In this document: positions 24,064 to 33,757 of the stretch, piece by piece
How positions within the stretch are numbered: the first letter of the stretch is position 1
Layout: each line of letters starts with the position of its first letter
NCBI GenBank assembly: GCA_965544035.1
Contig: CBEULR010000012.1
Coordinates: forward strand, 4,484-68,483
Source of the DNA: CBEULR01 sp965544035
GTDB taxonomy: Bacteria > Bacillota > Desulfotomaculia > Desulfotomaculales > Desulforudaceae
DNA: 64,000 nt
Direction of reading: 5' to 3'
Notes under the pieces: model-generated
What the model was told of the DNA's origin: nothing
The model's database searches: none
Seen by the model: the letters and a program-made list of their open reading frames with translations, nothing else
Program-made: the position numbers and the translations under genes

Positions 24064-25929
24064 CTAATCCCTTACAGGTTTTGCTCTTTTCCGAATACTT
24101 GGTTTCCTAGCCCTAACCAAGTTGCTCGGGGCAAGGAGGGCATTGCGAAAATTCCGTTTCACCTGCCCAATACTATTTGCGGCCCACCCATCACCACGCA
24201 ACATCTCAAGTAACGAAATCTGGTAAACCGAAACCATTTTGATGGACATATCCTTTTCAGCACCACTTTTCTCCGGATTATTGGTAGAAAGGCGGATTTT
24301 TTTCTTATAGATCCGACTGCCCCCAAATGGCAGACGGTCAAGTAATATCTGCACCAAAACGTTTTTCTGAACAACGATGTTGCTTTCTACTGCAAAAGCC
24401 CGTTCTGAATGGGAAAGAATGACTGCACTGTTAGAGGTTGATGAAATGTTTTTACTAACATCGACAAACAAGACACTATTGTTTTCGGAAACCCGCTCCA
24501 GTAAGTCCGCCCAGTCATCAGGTTTTCCGGATAATAAATATAGCGCTAAGAAAAAGAAGGGCAACAGCACAGGTCGATTAAAAAGAGAAGGGTACCAACC
24601 AGGGTTTGGTTCCGGTATACCGTACCTAATGCACCAGATCCATCTAGAGAGATGCAGATGACCGGTCTCATCGAAATCAAGTAACTCCGGGAAACGGCCA
24701 AAAGGCTTATCCTCAGGTCTCAGCCACTCCAACATTTGCTTAAATAGCACCCTAGAAGGAGCTACTGCTGCCGAGAGCAACTCATACGCCGGTTTGTTAG
24801 GTTGACAGTACAATCTCAGAAGCTCCCAAAAGGTAAACTGGAACACCCGTTTCCAGAACAAATCGGCCTCAAGACCTTTCAGTTTTTGCCCCCCAGCATC
24901 AGAACCATCTTGGAAGAAAACAATGTCGTCCTCACGACCGAAAACTTGCCAGCACTTAAAGTCTTTCTTCTTACAAGCTGAATTCGCCTGGATATACGCC
25001 TGAAGAATTTGGCATTGGCAGAAGGAAAGTTTATCATAATAAACAATAAAAGGTGCGTTTTCCATCTCCCAGGGGCATGAGGAGTGTTCAGAGGAGAACT
25101 CCTCCACCACCCGGAGCGCAGTGTGCCTCACCTGTGGTTCTTCGCTCCCAAAGCCCGAAAAAACTAGGCAACGCGATCGTATACGGTCACGAAATAGATC
25201 CCTCGCCCAGCCTCGTTCACCCCATTCCTGTAATTGTCTTTCCGTCAGTAGAATGTCTTTAATCTCACCTGAAGGATCACCACCGAGCGACTCCTTAGCA
25301 CAACCATTTATCTTGTAAACCCTCAAACACGGGTAGTCCCGGTTGTTTAAACTAGCCTTACCTTTTCCGCCATACTTCCTGTAACCGTTCAGTGTGGCAA
25401 TAGAAAGCGCCATCTTGTCTAGGTCTTTGCTGCGGATTTCTCTATGAGAAACTGTCTCTTTATACGCTTTTTCAAGACAAGTATCATAATTGGTAGTGAT
25501 TACTTCGGAAACTAGATTCTCGCGGGCCAGAAAGGCAATAAAGCGGTGAGCGTGTGTAGGAGAGAGTCTCGTAAATTGATGTATCAACAAAACATCGCAC
25601 ACGAGTTCTACAAACCGGTCTTCGCCGCAAGACCACAAATATATTTCGCATAGATCAGCCAGACTCTGTGTAGACAATTCTTTATTGAAAAAACGAGCCA
25701 TCCGCTTTTCAGAAGGGAAACCGCCGGATCGAACACGCTCCAAGTGACGTTTCAACCTGTTAACCATGCTCTGAGTACGTGCTGGTTTACTGCCATTAGG
25801 CAGTTGCGCATTATAGGAAACACCCGCTCCTAGAAAAGGGATTGCTCGCTCGTCCAATAACCGCTTAACCAACCTCTTCAGCTTGGCCGGCCAAAGCATT
25901 TTATCCGGGTTCAACGAACAATCAGTCAT
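24064..25929 (-). CDS. SIR2-like domain protein, presumed effector
   Basis: A 621-residue protein. The N-terminal ~280 residues have the SIR2-like (SIR2_2) NAD-binding pattern: FLGAGVSYN at 32-40, ITTNYDTCLEKA at about 144-155, and FSGFGSEEPQVR at 257-268. The usual K-L-H-G catalytic segment reads YKINGC (Asn208 where His is expected). The C-terminal ~340 residues are unassigned. Start: ATG at 25929 with GTGGGAG 4 bases upstream; an ATG at 25971 lacks a site. SIR2-like effectors in bacterial defence deplete NAD upon phage sensing, which makes this the likely effector, with the ATPase as sensor or regulator. Confidence 0.75.
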   Translation of the reverse strand: MTDCSLNPDKMLWPAKLKRLVKRLLDERAIPFLGAGVSYNAQLPNGSKPARTQSMVNRLKRHLERVRSGGFPSEKRMARFFNKELSTQSLADLCEIYLWSCGEDRFVELVCDVLLIHQFTRLSPTHAHRFIAFLARENLVSEVITTNYDTCLEKAYKETVSHREIRSKDLDKMALSIATLNGYRKYGGKGKASLNNRDYPCLRVYKINGCAKESLGGDPSGEIKDILLTERQLQEWGERGWARDLFRDRIRSRCLVFSGFGSEEPQVRHTALRVVEEFSSEHSSCPWEMENAPFIVYYDKLSFCQCQILQAYIQANSACKKKDFKCWQVFGREDDIVFFQDGSDAGGQKLKGLEADLFWKRVFQFTFWELLRLYCQPNKPAYELLSAAVAPSRVLFKQMLEWLRPEDKPFGRFPELLDFDETGHLHLSRWIWCIRYGIPEPNPGWYPSLFNRPVLLPFFFLALYLLSGKPDDWADLLERVSENNSVLFVDVSKNISSTSNSAVILSHSERAFAVESNIVVQKNVLVQILLDRLPFGGSRIYKKKIRLSTNNPEKSGAEKDMSIKMVSVYQISLLEMLRGDGWAANSIGQVKRNFRNALLAPSNLVRARKPSIRKRAKPVRD

Positions 25930-26141
25930 AGCACTCCCACCACAGGCGAAACATATGGAATGATCCGCCATTTTATACTAAGATTCGCCCGTGTGGGTTC
26001 TTTTCCCTGCCAATTCCTCGAAAAGCGCCCCCGGCGTTTAAGTGGCGGTTACTGTTATGAATGTCATCCCTTCAAACCTCGAAAGCCATTTTCACAAGTC
26101 ACGTCCACCGAATCCGGGACAGGAAGCCAATCCCCATCTAG

Positions 26142-26468
26142 CAACAGACCGGCCGACGCGACTATACCTACATCGACGACATCATCAAGGGCATTCGGGC
26201 AGCAATAAGCTACGACCCGCCGCACAGCTACGATGTCTTCAACCTGGGCAACTCGGACACCGTCGAACTCCGCCGGCTAATCGCCACCCTGGAAGATCTT
26301 CTGGGCAAGAAGGCCATCATCGACCGCCTGCCTACTCAGCCCGGCGACGTCCCCCAAACCTGGGCGAACACCGAAAAAGCCGGCCGCCTCTTGGGCTTCC
26401 GGCCGCACACCCCCATCCGCGAAGGCCTGGCCAAGTTTATTGCTTGGCTCAACCAATCCGACCTGTAG
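26142..26468 (+). pseudogene. 3' remnant of a UDP-glucuronate 4-epimerase-like gene
   Basis: A 108-codon open stretch on the plus strand with RRDYTYIDDIIKGI, FNLGNSDTVELRRLI, QPGDVPQTWANTEKA and LLGFRPHTPIREGLAKFI, the C-terminal third of NAD-dependent sugar epimerases of the UDP-glucuronate 4-epimerase/CapI type. The Rossmann domain and start are gone, and a stop lies directly upstream. It opposes all neighbouring genes and abuts a REP-like unit, so it is debris of an older glycan gene at the edge of the locus. Confidence 0.75.
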
Positions 26469-26520
26469 GGACGGTTCTGCTAGTCTATGATTGTAACCGA
26501 TCAGAGAAACGGTTCTTGTG
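26469..26520. repeat. REP-like units R4 at the end of the glycan locus
   Basis: GGGACGGTTCTGCTAGTC and, 35 bases on, AACGGTTCTTGTGGCC are two members of the RAYT-linked repeat family. They lie between the epimerase remnant and the stop of the first glycan aminotransferase gene, marking the border between accessory island and glycan locus. Confidence 0.55.
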
Positions 26521-26526
26521 GCCTAC

Positions 26527-27708
<1,182 letters not shown>

Positions 27709-27738
27709 AGCATAATCACTCCAAAAACCACCCGATAA

Positions 27739-28374
27739 TCATCGCGGTCTTTCCACAGCTGGAACACCAACCGCGACCACATTTGATCCCACATCACGCG
27801 TGACTACTGCGCCCGCGCCAACCACCGACCAAGCACCGATGGTCTTCCCAGGTATTACTGATGCACCCGTGCCAATATGGCTTCCCTGCCCAACCGTCAC
27901 GTTGCCGGACAAAGATGCACTCGGCGATACATGGGCGTAGTCTCGTATTTCACAATCGTGATCCACCACACAACCTGTGTTCAGTATCACATGCGCACCC
28001 ACACGGGTTCCAGCGTTAACAACCGCCCCAGGCAAAATAACCGTGCCGCGATCAACAACCGCATACCTCGACACAACGGCAGAAGGCGCCACAACCACAG
28101 CAAACCTGAAGCCAGCCGAAGACAAATCCTCAGCGATTTTCTTCCGGGTATCGTTATCACCGATCCCTATAACCAACTGAAACGGCCGGTCAGCCGCCAA
28201 CACCGTTAGATCACCTATCGAACCTAATAGCTGAATACCCTGAAGCGGACTCTCTATTGGTGCATCATCCACAAACCCCAATACTTCATATCCTGCAGTG
28301 GCGGCAATGTCGGCCACTACCTTTCCGTGCCCACCGGCCCCAACCACAATAATTGCTTTATCGGCTGCAGTCAT
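27739..28374 (-). CDS. Sugar O/N-acetyltransferase, PglD/NeuD family
   Basis: A 211-residue left-handed beta-helix acyltransferase. The N-terminal Rossmann-like part (IIVVGAGGHGKVVADI) is followed by hexapeptide repeats (about 85-200) with the catalytic His in VVDHDCEI. PglD uses acetyl-CoA to acetylate the 4-amino group made by PglE, giving UDP-diacetylbacillosamine. The gene overlaps the upstream phosphoglycosyl transferase gene by 17 bases. Confidence 0.87.
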   Translation of the reverse strand: MTAADKAIIVVGAGGHGKVVADIAATAGYEVLGFVDDAPIESPLQGIQLLGSIGDLTVLAADRPFQLVIGIGDNDTRKKIAEDLSSAGFRFAVVVAPSAVVSRYAVVDRGTVILPGAVVNAGTRVGAHVILNTGCVVDHDCEIRDYAHVSPSASLSGNVTVGQGSHIGTGASVIPGKTIGAWSVVGAGAVVTRDVGSNVVAVGVPAVERPR

Positions 28375-28981
28375 TCTTCATAACACCCTTGAACTCCGGC
28401 ATTGTCGCGTGCCCCTCGAAACTGATTCCTTCCCGCCGAAGAACCCGCCACACCGTCCGAAAAAGAATCTTTATATCCAGCCAGAAGGACCAGTGATCAA
28501 CATACCAAACATCTAACGCATACTTTTCATCCCACGTTAGTGCATTACGTCCGTTTACCTGCGCCCACCCGGTTATCCCCGGTTTAACCTCGTGTCTCCG
28601 GGCTTGTTCCGGGCTGTATCGCTCCAGATACTCCATCAATAAGGGCCGAGGCCCCACCAGGCTCATCTCTCCCTTAAGCACGTTCACCAGTTCCGGAAGC
28701 TCGTCCAAGCTTGTCTTCCGAAGAAACCGGCCAAGACCAGTAAGCCTTAACCCGTCCGGCAGCAGATTTCCCTGATCGTCCCACAGATCCAGCATCGTGC
28801 GGAACTTATACATCGTAAACGGCTTTCCGTGTAGCCCCGGCCGCACTTGGCGAAACAACACAGGCGAACCCATGGTAAGGCGGATCGCCACCGCCACCAC
28901 CAGCATCACCGGCGACAACAGTACCAATCCCAGAACCGCCCCTGTTATATCCATCACACGCTTCAAAACCGCTGACCGCAT
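28358..28981 (-). CDS. Initiating phosphoglycosyl transferase, PglC-like
   Basis: A 207-residue monotopic membrane enzyme that transfers a sugar-1-phosphate to undecaprenyl phosphate, the first step of glycan assembly. It has the single re-entrant hydrophobic helix near the N-terminus (VLGLVLLSPVMLVVAVAI), KFRTM at about 60-64, SLDELPELVNVLKGEMSLVG with the catalytic Asp-Glu pair, and PGITGWAQVNGRN. The short form without extra transmembrane helices is the PglC/WcaJ-core type. With PglE and PglD next to it, diacetylbacillosamine is the likely first sugar. Confidence 0.9.
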   Translation of the reverse strand: MRSAVLKRVMDITGAVLGLVLLSPVMLVVAVAIRLTMGSPVLFRQVRPGLHGKPFTMYKFRTMLDLWDDQGNLLPDGLRLTGLGRFLRKTSLDELPELVNVLKGEMSLVGPRPLLMEYLERYSPEQARRHEVKPGITGWAQVNGRNALTWDEKYALDVWYVDHWSFWLDIKILFRTVWRVLRREGISFEGHATMPEFKGVMKNDCSR

Positions 28982-29034
28982 CTCCCGCCTCCCCGAACAC
29001 TCCGCCGGTTAACAAATATACTCCGCCACGCCGC

Positions 29035-29385
29035 TCAATTAGTAGATGTGCTATTACTCTCACTAGATTTCGGTTGCCCGTTTCTATTATCAACAAGCTT
29101 GCTGTAACCAGATATGGCAAAATAACCAATCAACATCGCATTTACGACAATGAATACCACGTTTATAAATACTGTAAAACAATCTTCCCATTTCACATCC
29201 GGGTTCAAACTTGTCCGGGCTATTGATAAGACTAGAGAATATGCAAATACGATGAACTCTGTCTTATCCCTCCACCACGCCCAATAACCTAAAATCCGTT
29301 TCGTAAACTCCGTCGCAACAACAACCACAATAATGATAAAGGAAAAGTTCACTATATTCTCTGGTGTAAGGAAATCCTGCCCCAT
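29035..29385 (-). CDS. Small membrane protein, unknown function
   Basis: A 116-residue protein with about three hydrophobic segments: NFSFIIIVVVVATEF, EFIVFAYSLVLSIA and VFINVVFIVVNAMLIGYFAI. A polar Ser/Asn-rich C-terminus follows. Size and layout resemble phage holins or accessory membrane subunits, but I recognise no family. It lies within the glycan locus between the phosphoglycosyl transferase and a glycosyltransferase, with small gaps on both sides, and is AT-richer than its neighbours. Confidence 0.55.
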   Translation of the reverse strand: MGQDFLTPENIVNFSFIIIVVVVATEFTKRILGYWAWWRDKTEFIVFAYSLVLSIARTSLNPDVKWEDCFTVFINVVFIVVNAMLIGYFAISGYSKLVDNRNGQPKSSESNSTSTN

Positions 29386-29478
29386 ATCGCCCGCCCCAGT
29401 TTACTCCATTGTACAACAAATCTACCACACTAAAATGACAACCTGCCCGGCGCCCTACACAAAAGTTTGGAAGTATCC

Positions 29479-30711
29479 TTATCTCCTGCTCCGGTGTTCA
29501 GATACAGCATCCACCAGCACCTGTTCTAGCTGCGCTGCCAGCTTGTCCCGGTCGAATCGCTTCCGGGCCAACGCCCGCGCCGCAGCGCCGGCGTCCCGCA
29601 ACCAAGCCTCGTTTCTAACCGTCCGCACCAAGTTGGCCGCAGCGTCTTCCACATCATTTGGATCCAACACCAATCCAGCCCCTGTTTCCCTGATGAGATC
29701 AGCCTGCCACCCTCCGTAGTTGATCGCAACCGGTCGGCCAGCCGCAAGTGCGTCAAAAAACTTGTTGGCCGAGTTAGCCCATAATTCTTTGAGATCAATG
29801 ACAAGAGACAATGCAATGTCCGAAGCCGATAACCAGCCGGGCATCTCCCGTTTAGGAACATTGCCGAGCATAAAGAAGTTGCGCTCGAACACGCCCAACT
29901 CTTGAGCAGCCTGCCGGACCTCTGCCTCTTGCTTCCCACTGCCTATAACCAAAAAACGCACATCAGGATCGATGCTCCGTGCAACCGCGGCGACACGGGC
30001 AAGATAATCTACTCCGTTAATCAATCCCATAGTCCCCGCATATATAACCAAAGGCCTTTTCCCCAACCAATCATAACGCTGTCGCACTGCTTCCCCTGCT
30101 TCAGGGCCGACATAAAATAAGTCTAGGTCGGAACTGTTGGGGATCACGCTTACCCGTTCGGATGGGTATCCCGTAGCGAGGACCCCCTCTTTCATACCCG
30201 GGGAAAGCGCCACAATCCGGGTAGCATTGCGGTAGGCAAAACGCTCCAGCCAACGGGCTCCGGTGACCGGAAGAAAGCCTTTCAACGCTCCCACAGCTAT
30301 GGGAAGTTCCGGCCATAAATCACGCACCTCAAAAACCATCGGTATCCGGTTTTTTCGCGCCGCATATACAGCAGGTAATGCAATCGTGAGGGGCGTACTG
30401 GTGGCAAAAACAACGTCACCACCCAACCGTGCCGCCTGCCGCGCAGATCGCCAAGCAAAAGCCAAGAATGCCCGAATTCGCTCCCGATACCCCATACGAT
30501 TCGAATACGGCACCGGCGTCCAATGAACCCGTATGCCGGCTTCCTCAGTTTCCACCCATTCACTAGAATTAACGAACTGACCGTCTCGCTGGGAGGTCAC
30601 CATATGCACCTCGTGCCCCGCCGCAACCAAGCGCCGGGCCATCTCATAGGAGCGTGTCCCGCCGGACATATCAGGAGTATTAAAATACTGATGCAGATAG
30701 ACTATCCGCAC
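29479..30711 (-). CDS. Glycosyltransferase, GT4 family (WbuB-like)
   Basis: A 410-residue GT-B enzyme. The N-terminal LHQYFNTPDMSGGTRSYEMA is typical of WbuB-type fucosaminyl or amino-sugar transferases. The C-terminal half contains YAGTMGLINGVDYL and KEL-ANSANKFFDALAAGRPV, the nucleotide-sugar site with the EX7E-like helix altered to K/D forms. It probably adds the second sugar onto the lipid-linked acceptor made by PglC. A stand-alone cytoplasmic or peripheral protein; donor and acceptor cannot be read from sequence. Confidence 0.85.
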   Translation of the reverse strand: MRIVYLHQYFNTPDMSGGTRSYEMARRLVAAGHEVHMVTSQRDGQFVNSSEWVETEEAGIRVHWTPVPYSNRMGYRERIRAFLAFAWRSARQAARLGGDVVFATSTPLTIALPAVYAARKNRIPMVFEVRDLWPELPIAVGALKGFLPVTGARWLERFAYRNATRIVALSPGMKEGVLATGYPSERVSVIPNSSDLDLFYVGPEAGEAVRQRYDWLGKRPLVIYAGTMGLINGVDYLARVAAVARSIDPDVRFLVIGSGKQEAEVRQAAQELGVFERNFFMLGNVPKREMPGWLSASDIALSLVIDLKELWANSANKFFDALAAGRPVAINYGGWQADLIRETGAGLVLDPNDVEDAAANLVRTVRNEAWLRDAGAAARALARKRFDRDKLAAQLEQVLVDAVSEHRSRR

Positions 30712-30861
30712 TTCTCCACCATCCTAACCTCAGTACAATTCAGGAATAACCCGCCACGTGGCCACGCCGATGGCCAAGTAAGTTATGCACTTAAAAGTCA
30801 CACGCTGCTCCATCTAACCGCGGCTAGCGCCACATATCATAGCGGGGGCTATTAACAATAG

Positions 30862-32412
30862 TCAGCTATCGAGGGCTAGCTTAATTTGGTCAACGAGTTG
30901 CAAACACGAAGCATCATTTTTAATCGCAAGAATAAGACGTTGACATATACTGTCGGGATGTAAGCCCAACTCACTTGCTATCATATAAGCAATTCTTTTT
31001 GGATCTGCCTCTATTTGTGCGCGCGTAAGTAGGTCCCTTACGAAATCTAATTCATCCTCATAACCTATAAGCTCGGCAAAGCGTTCCAGATACTCTTCGT
31101 TATCCAGTAACAAAGAAGACACCCAAAATTCGGGGCAGGTGTCCCCGGGCAGTTGCCCCCAACATCTATCTTTACAACCAGTATCCGGATCACACCCCTG
31201 AATGTCTTTTAGCCTTGGACAAACCTCCGCATCCGTACAGTCCCCATCGAGGACCAGGAAGCAACTCTCCTCAAACTGCCCGCGCCGGTGGGCTCTATAC
31301 TGAGAAATAACTTGAGTCCAGCCCCCTACTGGTATGACTTGAATTCTTTGAAGTACCCGTCCAGGAACAATGCGTTCAATTAGTGAAGCAGCAAACACAT
31401 CCTCGCAATAGATCTTTAGCTCCGGGTAACTCTGCCCCGTGATTTGCCCCACAGCAAAGCGAGTCGTGGGGCTGTAAATCACCTGGTGACCATTACCTGT
31501 ATACTCCAACAGAATTCTGGCAAGGCGAGGAACACTATCTATAAAGGGTTGGGAGTGACTGGATGTAACAATCTGTAGCCGTTTGGTGAGGGCAATGTCT
31601 ATCAGTTCCTGAGCCAACTTTATCTGCGCCTGCGGGTGCAATCCTAGCTCAATCTCTTCAATAACCACCAGTGATTCCGGCAGTGTTTCCTGCAAAGTGT
31701 AAAAAAGGTCGATTAATGTATCCTCGCCAGCCCCCATGTTAAAGCTGGTATAGGTTGACCCGAATTTGCACCGCCTTATAGCATACTGACCAGACTTCAT
31801 TTGTTCCGCAACATTATACTGCCGGCCCAAAACCCTAGACAGCCGCTGTCTAAATTCATCGTTAAGATGGTCAATCCCCGCTTTACCAGGAGCAATTTTT
31901 GCCCCACCTTTAAAATGATACTTTAGCACAGACATTTCAACGGCCGGGATTATCCGGCTTGCCCCAAGATAGTGGACCGGGCGCACAGGTCGGGAATCAT
32001 ACCTCATCCATTTCGCGCTCTGTTTCTTTATCCGCTTCCGCTCCCGTTTTGAACCCTTAAATCGCCACTCGATCTCCAACCCGCTAATATTGGGATCACC
32101 GTGTCCCTTAAAAAAGAAATCGCCGAACGTATAATACGCCCGGTCTTTTCCTCTTTTCGCCTGTCGGCAATAGTGGCCCCTAGGTGGATGAAAAGCCAGC
32201 GCCGACAATGCCAATAATGTGGTTTTACCGCACCCGTTTTTGCCGCAAATCACCGTCAATGGATATTGGAAATCAATGTCAAGATCTGTGATCCCCCGTA
32301 GACCTGGTACACCCCGTATGGAGACACCTGCGAGTAGGGGATACTTGTATTGTTCTTGGTGCCACATTTTTTCCAAACTGCGCTCTTTATCATTTAAATG
32401 GTTTCCCGGCAT
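30862..32412 (-). CDS. OLD-family ATPase-nuclease (AAA + TOPRIM)
   Basis: A 516-residue protein. An N-terminal ABC-type ATPase has Walker A GKNGCGKTT at 57-65 and, at about 240-275, SFNMGAGEDTLI (signature) and SLVVIEEIELGLHPQAQ (Walker B and D-loop), then SSHSQPF. It is followed by a TOPRIM nuclease domain with ELKIYCEDVFAA and CFLVLDGDCTDAE supplying the metal-binding acids. This is the OLD/GajA layout used in anti-phage nucleases. Start: ATG at 32412 with CAGGAGGG 6 bases upstream, not the open frame to 32457. No UvrD-like GajB partner is adjacent. It sits as an AT-richer insert inside the glycan operon. Confidence 0.83.
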   Translation of the reverse strand: MPGNHLNDKERSLEKMWHQEQYKYPLLAGVSIRGVPGLRGITDLDIDFQYPLTVICGKNGCGKTTLLALSALAFHPPRGHYCRQAKRGKDRAYYTFGDFFFKGHGDPNISGLEIEWRFKGSKRERKRIKKQSAKWMRYDSRPVRPVHYLGASRIIPAVEMSVLKYHFKGGAKIAPGKAGIDHLNDEFRQRLSRVLGRQYNVAEQMKSGQYAIRRCKFGSTYTSFNMGAGEDTLIDLFYTLQETLPESLVVIEEIELGLHPQAQIKLAQELIDIALTKRLQIVTSSHSQPFIDSVPRLARILLEYTGNGHQVIYSPTTRFAVGQITGQSYPELKIYCEDVFAASLIERIVPGRVLQRIQVIPVGGWTQVISQYRAHRRGQFEESCFLVLDGDCTDAEVCPRLKDIQGCDPDTGCKDRCWGQLPGDTCPEFWVSSLLLDNEEYLERFAELIGYEDELDFVRDLLTRAQIEADPKRIAYMIASELGLHPDSICQRLILAIKNDASCLQLVDQIKLALDS

Positions 32413-32628
32413 ATTGTTCCCTCCTGACAAACAAAAGGCCCTATACACACCATCCACCTTTGTGAAAGCTAGATTACCTCTTCGCCTCTCTAGGTTGAAA
32501 AACCTGCCAAATTCGACATTTCTCTATGTTGGTTAGACAAGCTACAGGAATGGTTCAAGGGCAGTAGTACTAATTCTTTCGAACACCGTACAATCACCGT
32601 GTCAGATATGTCGCAAGCCTCCATCCTC

Positions 32629-33747
32629 CTAACCACGAACAACCAATTCGCTCACAATCCTCTCCGCAGCCTTTCCGTCACCATAAGGCATAGCGTCGGG
32701 AACCGCAGATTGTACCGTCGAACCGCAAATCGCATCACAGATCTCCTCCGGATCGATCGGTTTAACCACCCGGTTCCACCCAAGTTCAACCAGTTCCACC
32801 CACTCCGTTTCATCCCGCAGGGTAACGCACGGGACCCGGTAAAAGAAGGCTTCCTTCTGCACCCCTCCCGAGTCGGTGGCAATCAGCCGCGCATTCTTCT
32901 CCAACATCACCATGTCAAGATAGCCCACCGGGTCGATCACCCGGATTCTCCGCACCACCCGATCGAACAAATTCTCCCGTACCAAGGCCTGGCGGGTACG
33001 CGGATGGAGCGGCAACACAATCGGCAATTGCTCGGATGCCTGAATCAACCCCTCGAATACGGCACGCAGTCGGACAGTGTCATCTGTATTCTCCGCCCGG
33101 TGAACGGTAGCCAGTACATAGCTACCCCTCTCCAGCCGTAATTGATCCAGAATGTCACTCGTTCTATCGGCCTTTGCGCCGTAATACAAGGCGGCGTCAT
33201 ACATCACATCCCCAACCAGTTTGACGCGTTCATCCGGAATCCCTTCGCGTAACAAATTTGTCCGTGCTGTTTCTGTCGGTGCAAAACACAAGTCCGAAAT
33301 ATGGTCAGTGAGAATACGGTTGATCTCTTCCGGCATCCTGCGGTTAAACGAACGAAGCCCGGCTTCCACGTGGGCAACCGGAATATGCAGCTTCGCGGCC
33401 GCCAAAGCCCCGGCCAGGGTTGAATTCGTATCGCCGTACGTCAATACCCACTCCGGGCGCTCAGCAAGCATTACCTCCTCCAGTGCACCCAGCATCCGAC
33501 CCGTCATGACCCCGTGACTGCCGCCGCTGATACCCAAATTGTAATCGGGCTTTGGAATCTCAAGCTCCCGAAAGAACACCTCGGACATGTTCTGATCAAA
33601 ATGCTGACCCGTGTGCACCACCATTTCCCTAAGTCCTTCAACTTGCTTTACCATGCGTGAAACAGCAGCCGCCTTGATAAATTGTGGTCGCGCTCCGATT
33701 ACGGTAAGAATCTTCGTTTGGACCCCAGACACAGTTGTATTTTGCAT
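32629..33747 (-). CDS. UDP-HexNAc 2-epimerase, non-hydrolysing, WbpI/WecB family
   Basis: A 372-residue GT-B-fold epimerase. TVIGARPQFIKAA, TGQHFDQNMS, HVEAGLRS and the C-terminal SGGVQKEAFFYRVPCVTLR are family hallmarks. The segment NLGISGGSHGVMTGRMLGAL is closer to WbpI, which epimerises UDP-diacetamido-glucuronate to the manno form, than to E. coli WecB. WbpA, WbpB-WbpD and WbpE homologues lie upstream, supporting WbpI. Start: ATG at 33747 with GGGGGAT 3 bases ahead; the open frame reaches 33816 inside the previous gene. Confidence 0.88.
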   Translation of the reverse strand: MQNTTVSGVQTKILTVIGARPQFIKAAAVSRMVKQVEGLREMVVHTGQHFDQNMSEVFFRELEIPKPDYNLGISGGSHGVMTGRMLGALEEVMLAERPEWVLTYGDTNSTLAGALAAAKLHIPVAHVEAGLRSFNRRMPEEINRILTDHISDLCFAPTETARTNLLREGIPDERVKLVGDVMYDAALYYGAKADRTSDILDQLRLERGSYVLATVHRAENTDDTVRLRAVFEGLIQASEQLPIVLPLHPRTRQALVRENLFDRVVRRIRVIDPVGYLDMVMLEKNARLIATDSGGVQKEAFFYRVPCVTLRDETEWVELVELGWNRVVKPIDPEEICDAICGSTVQSAVPDAMPYGDGKAAERIVSELVVRG

Positions 33748-33757
33748 ATATCCCCCA

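Noticed and set aside
32629..33747. Hydrolysing UDP-GlcNAc 2-epimerase (NeuC) feeding a sialic or legionaminic acid route
   Set aside because: The WbpI-like segment and the neighbouring wbpA, wbpB-wbpD and wbpE genes fit the diacetamido-uronate pathway better.
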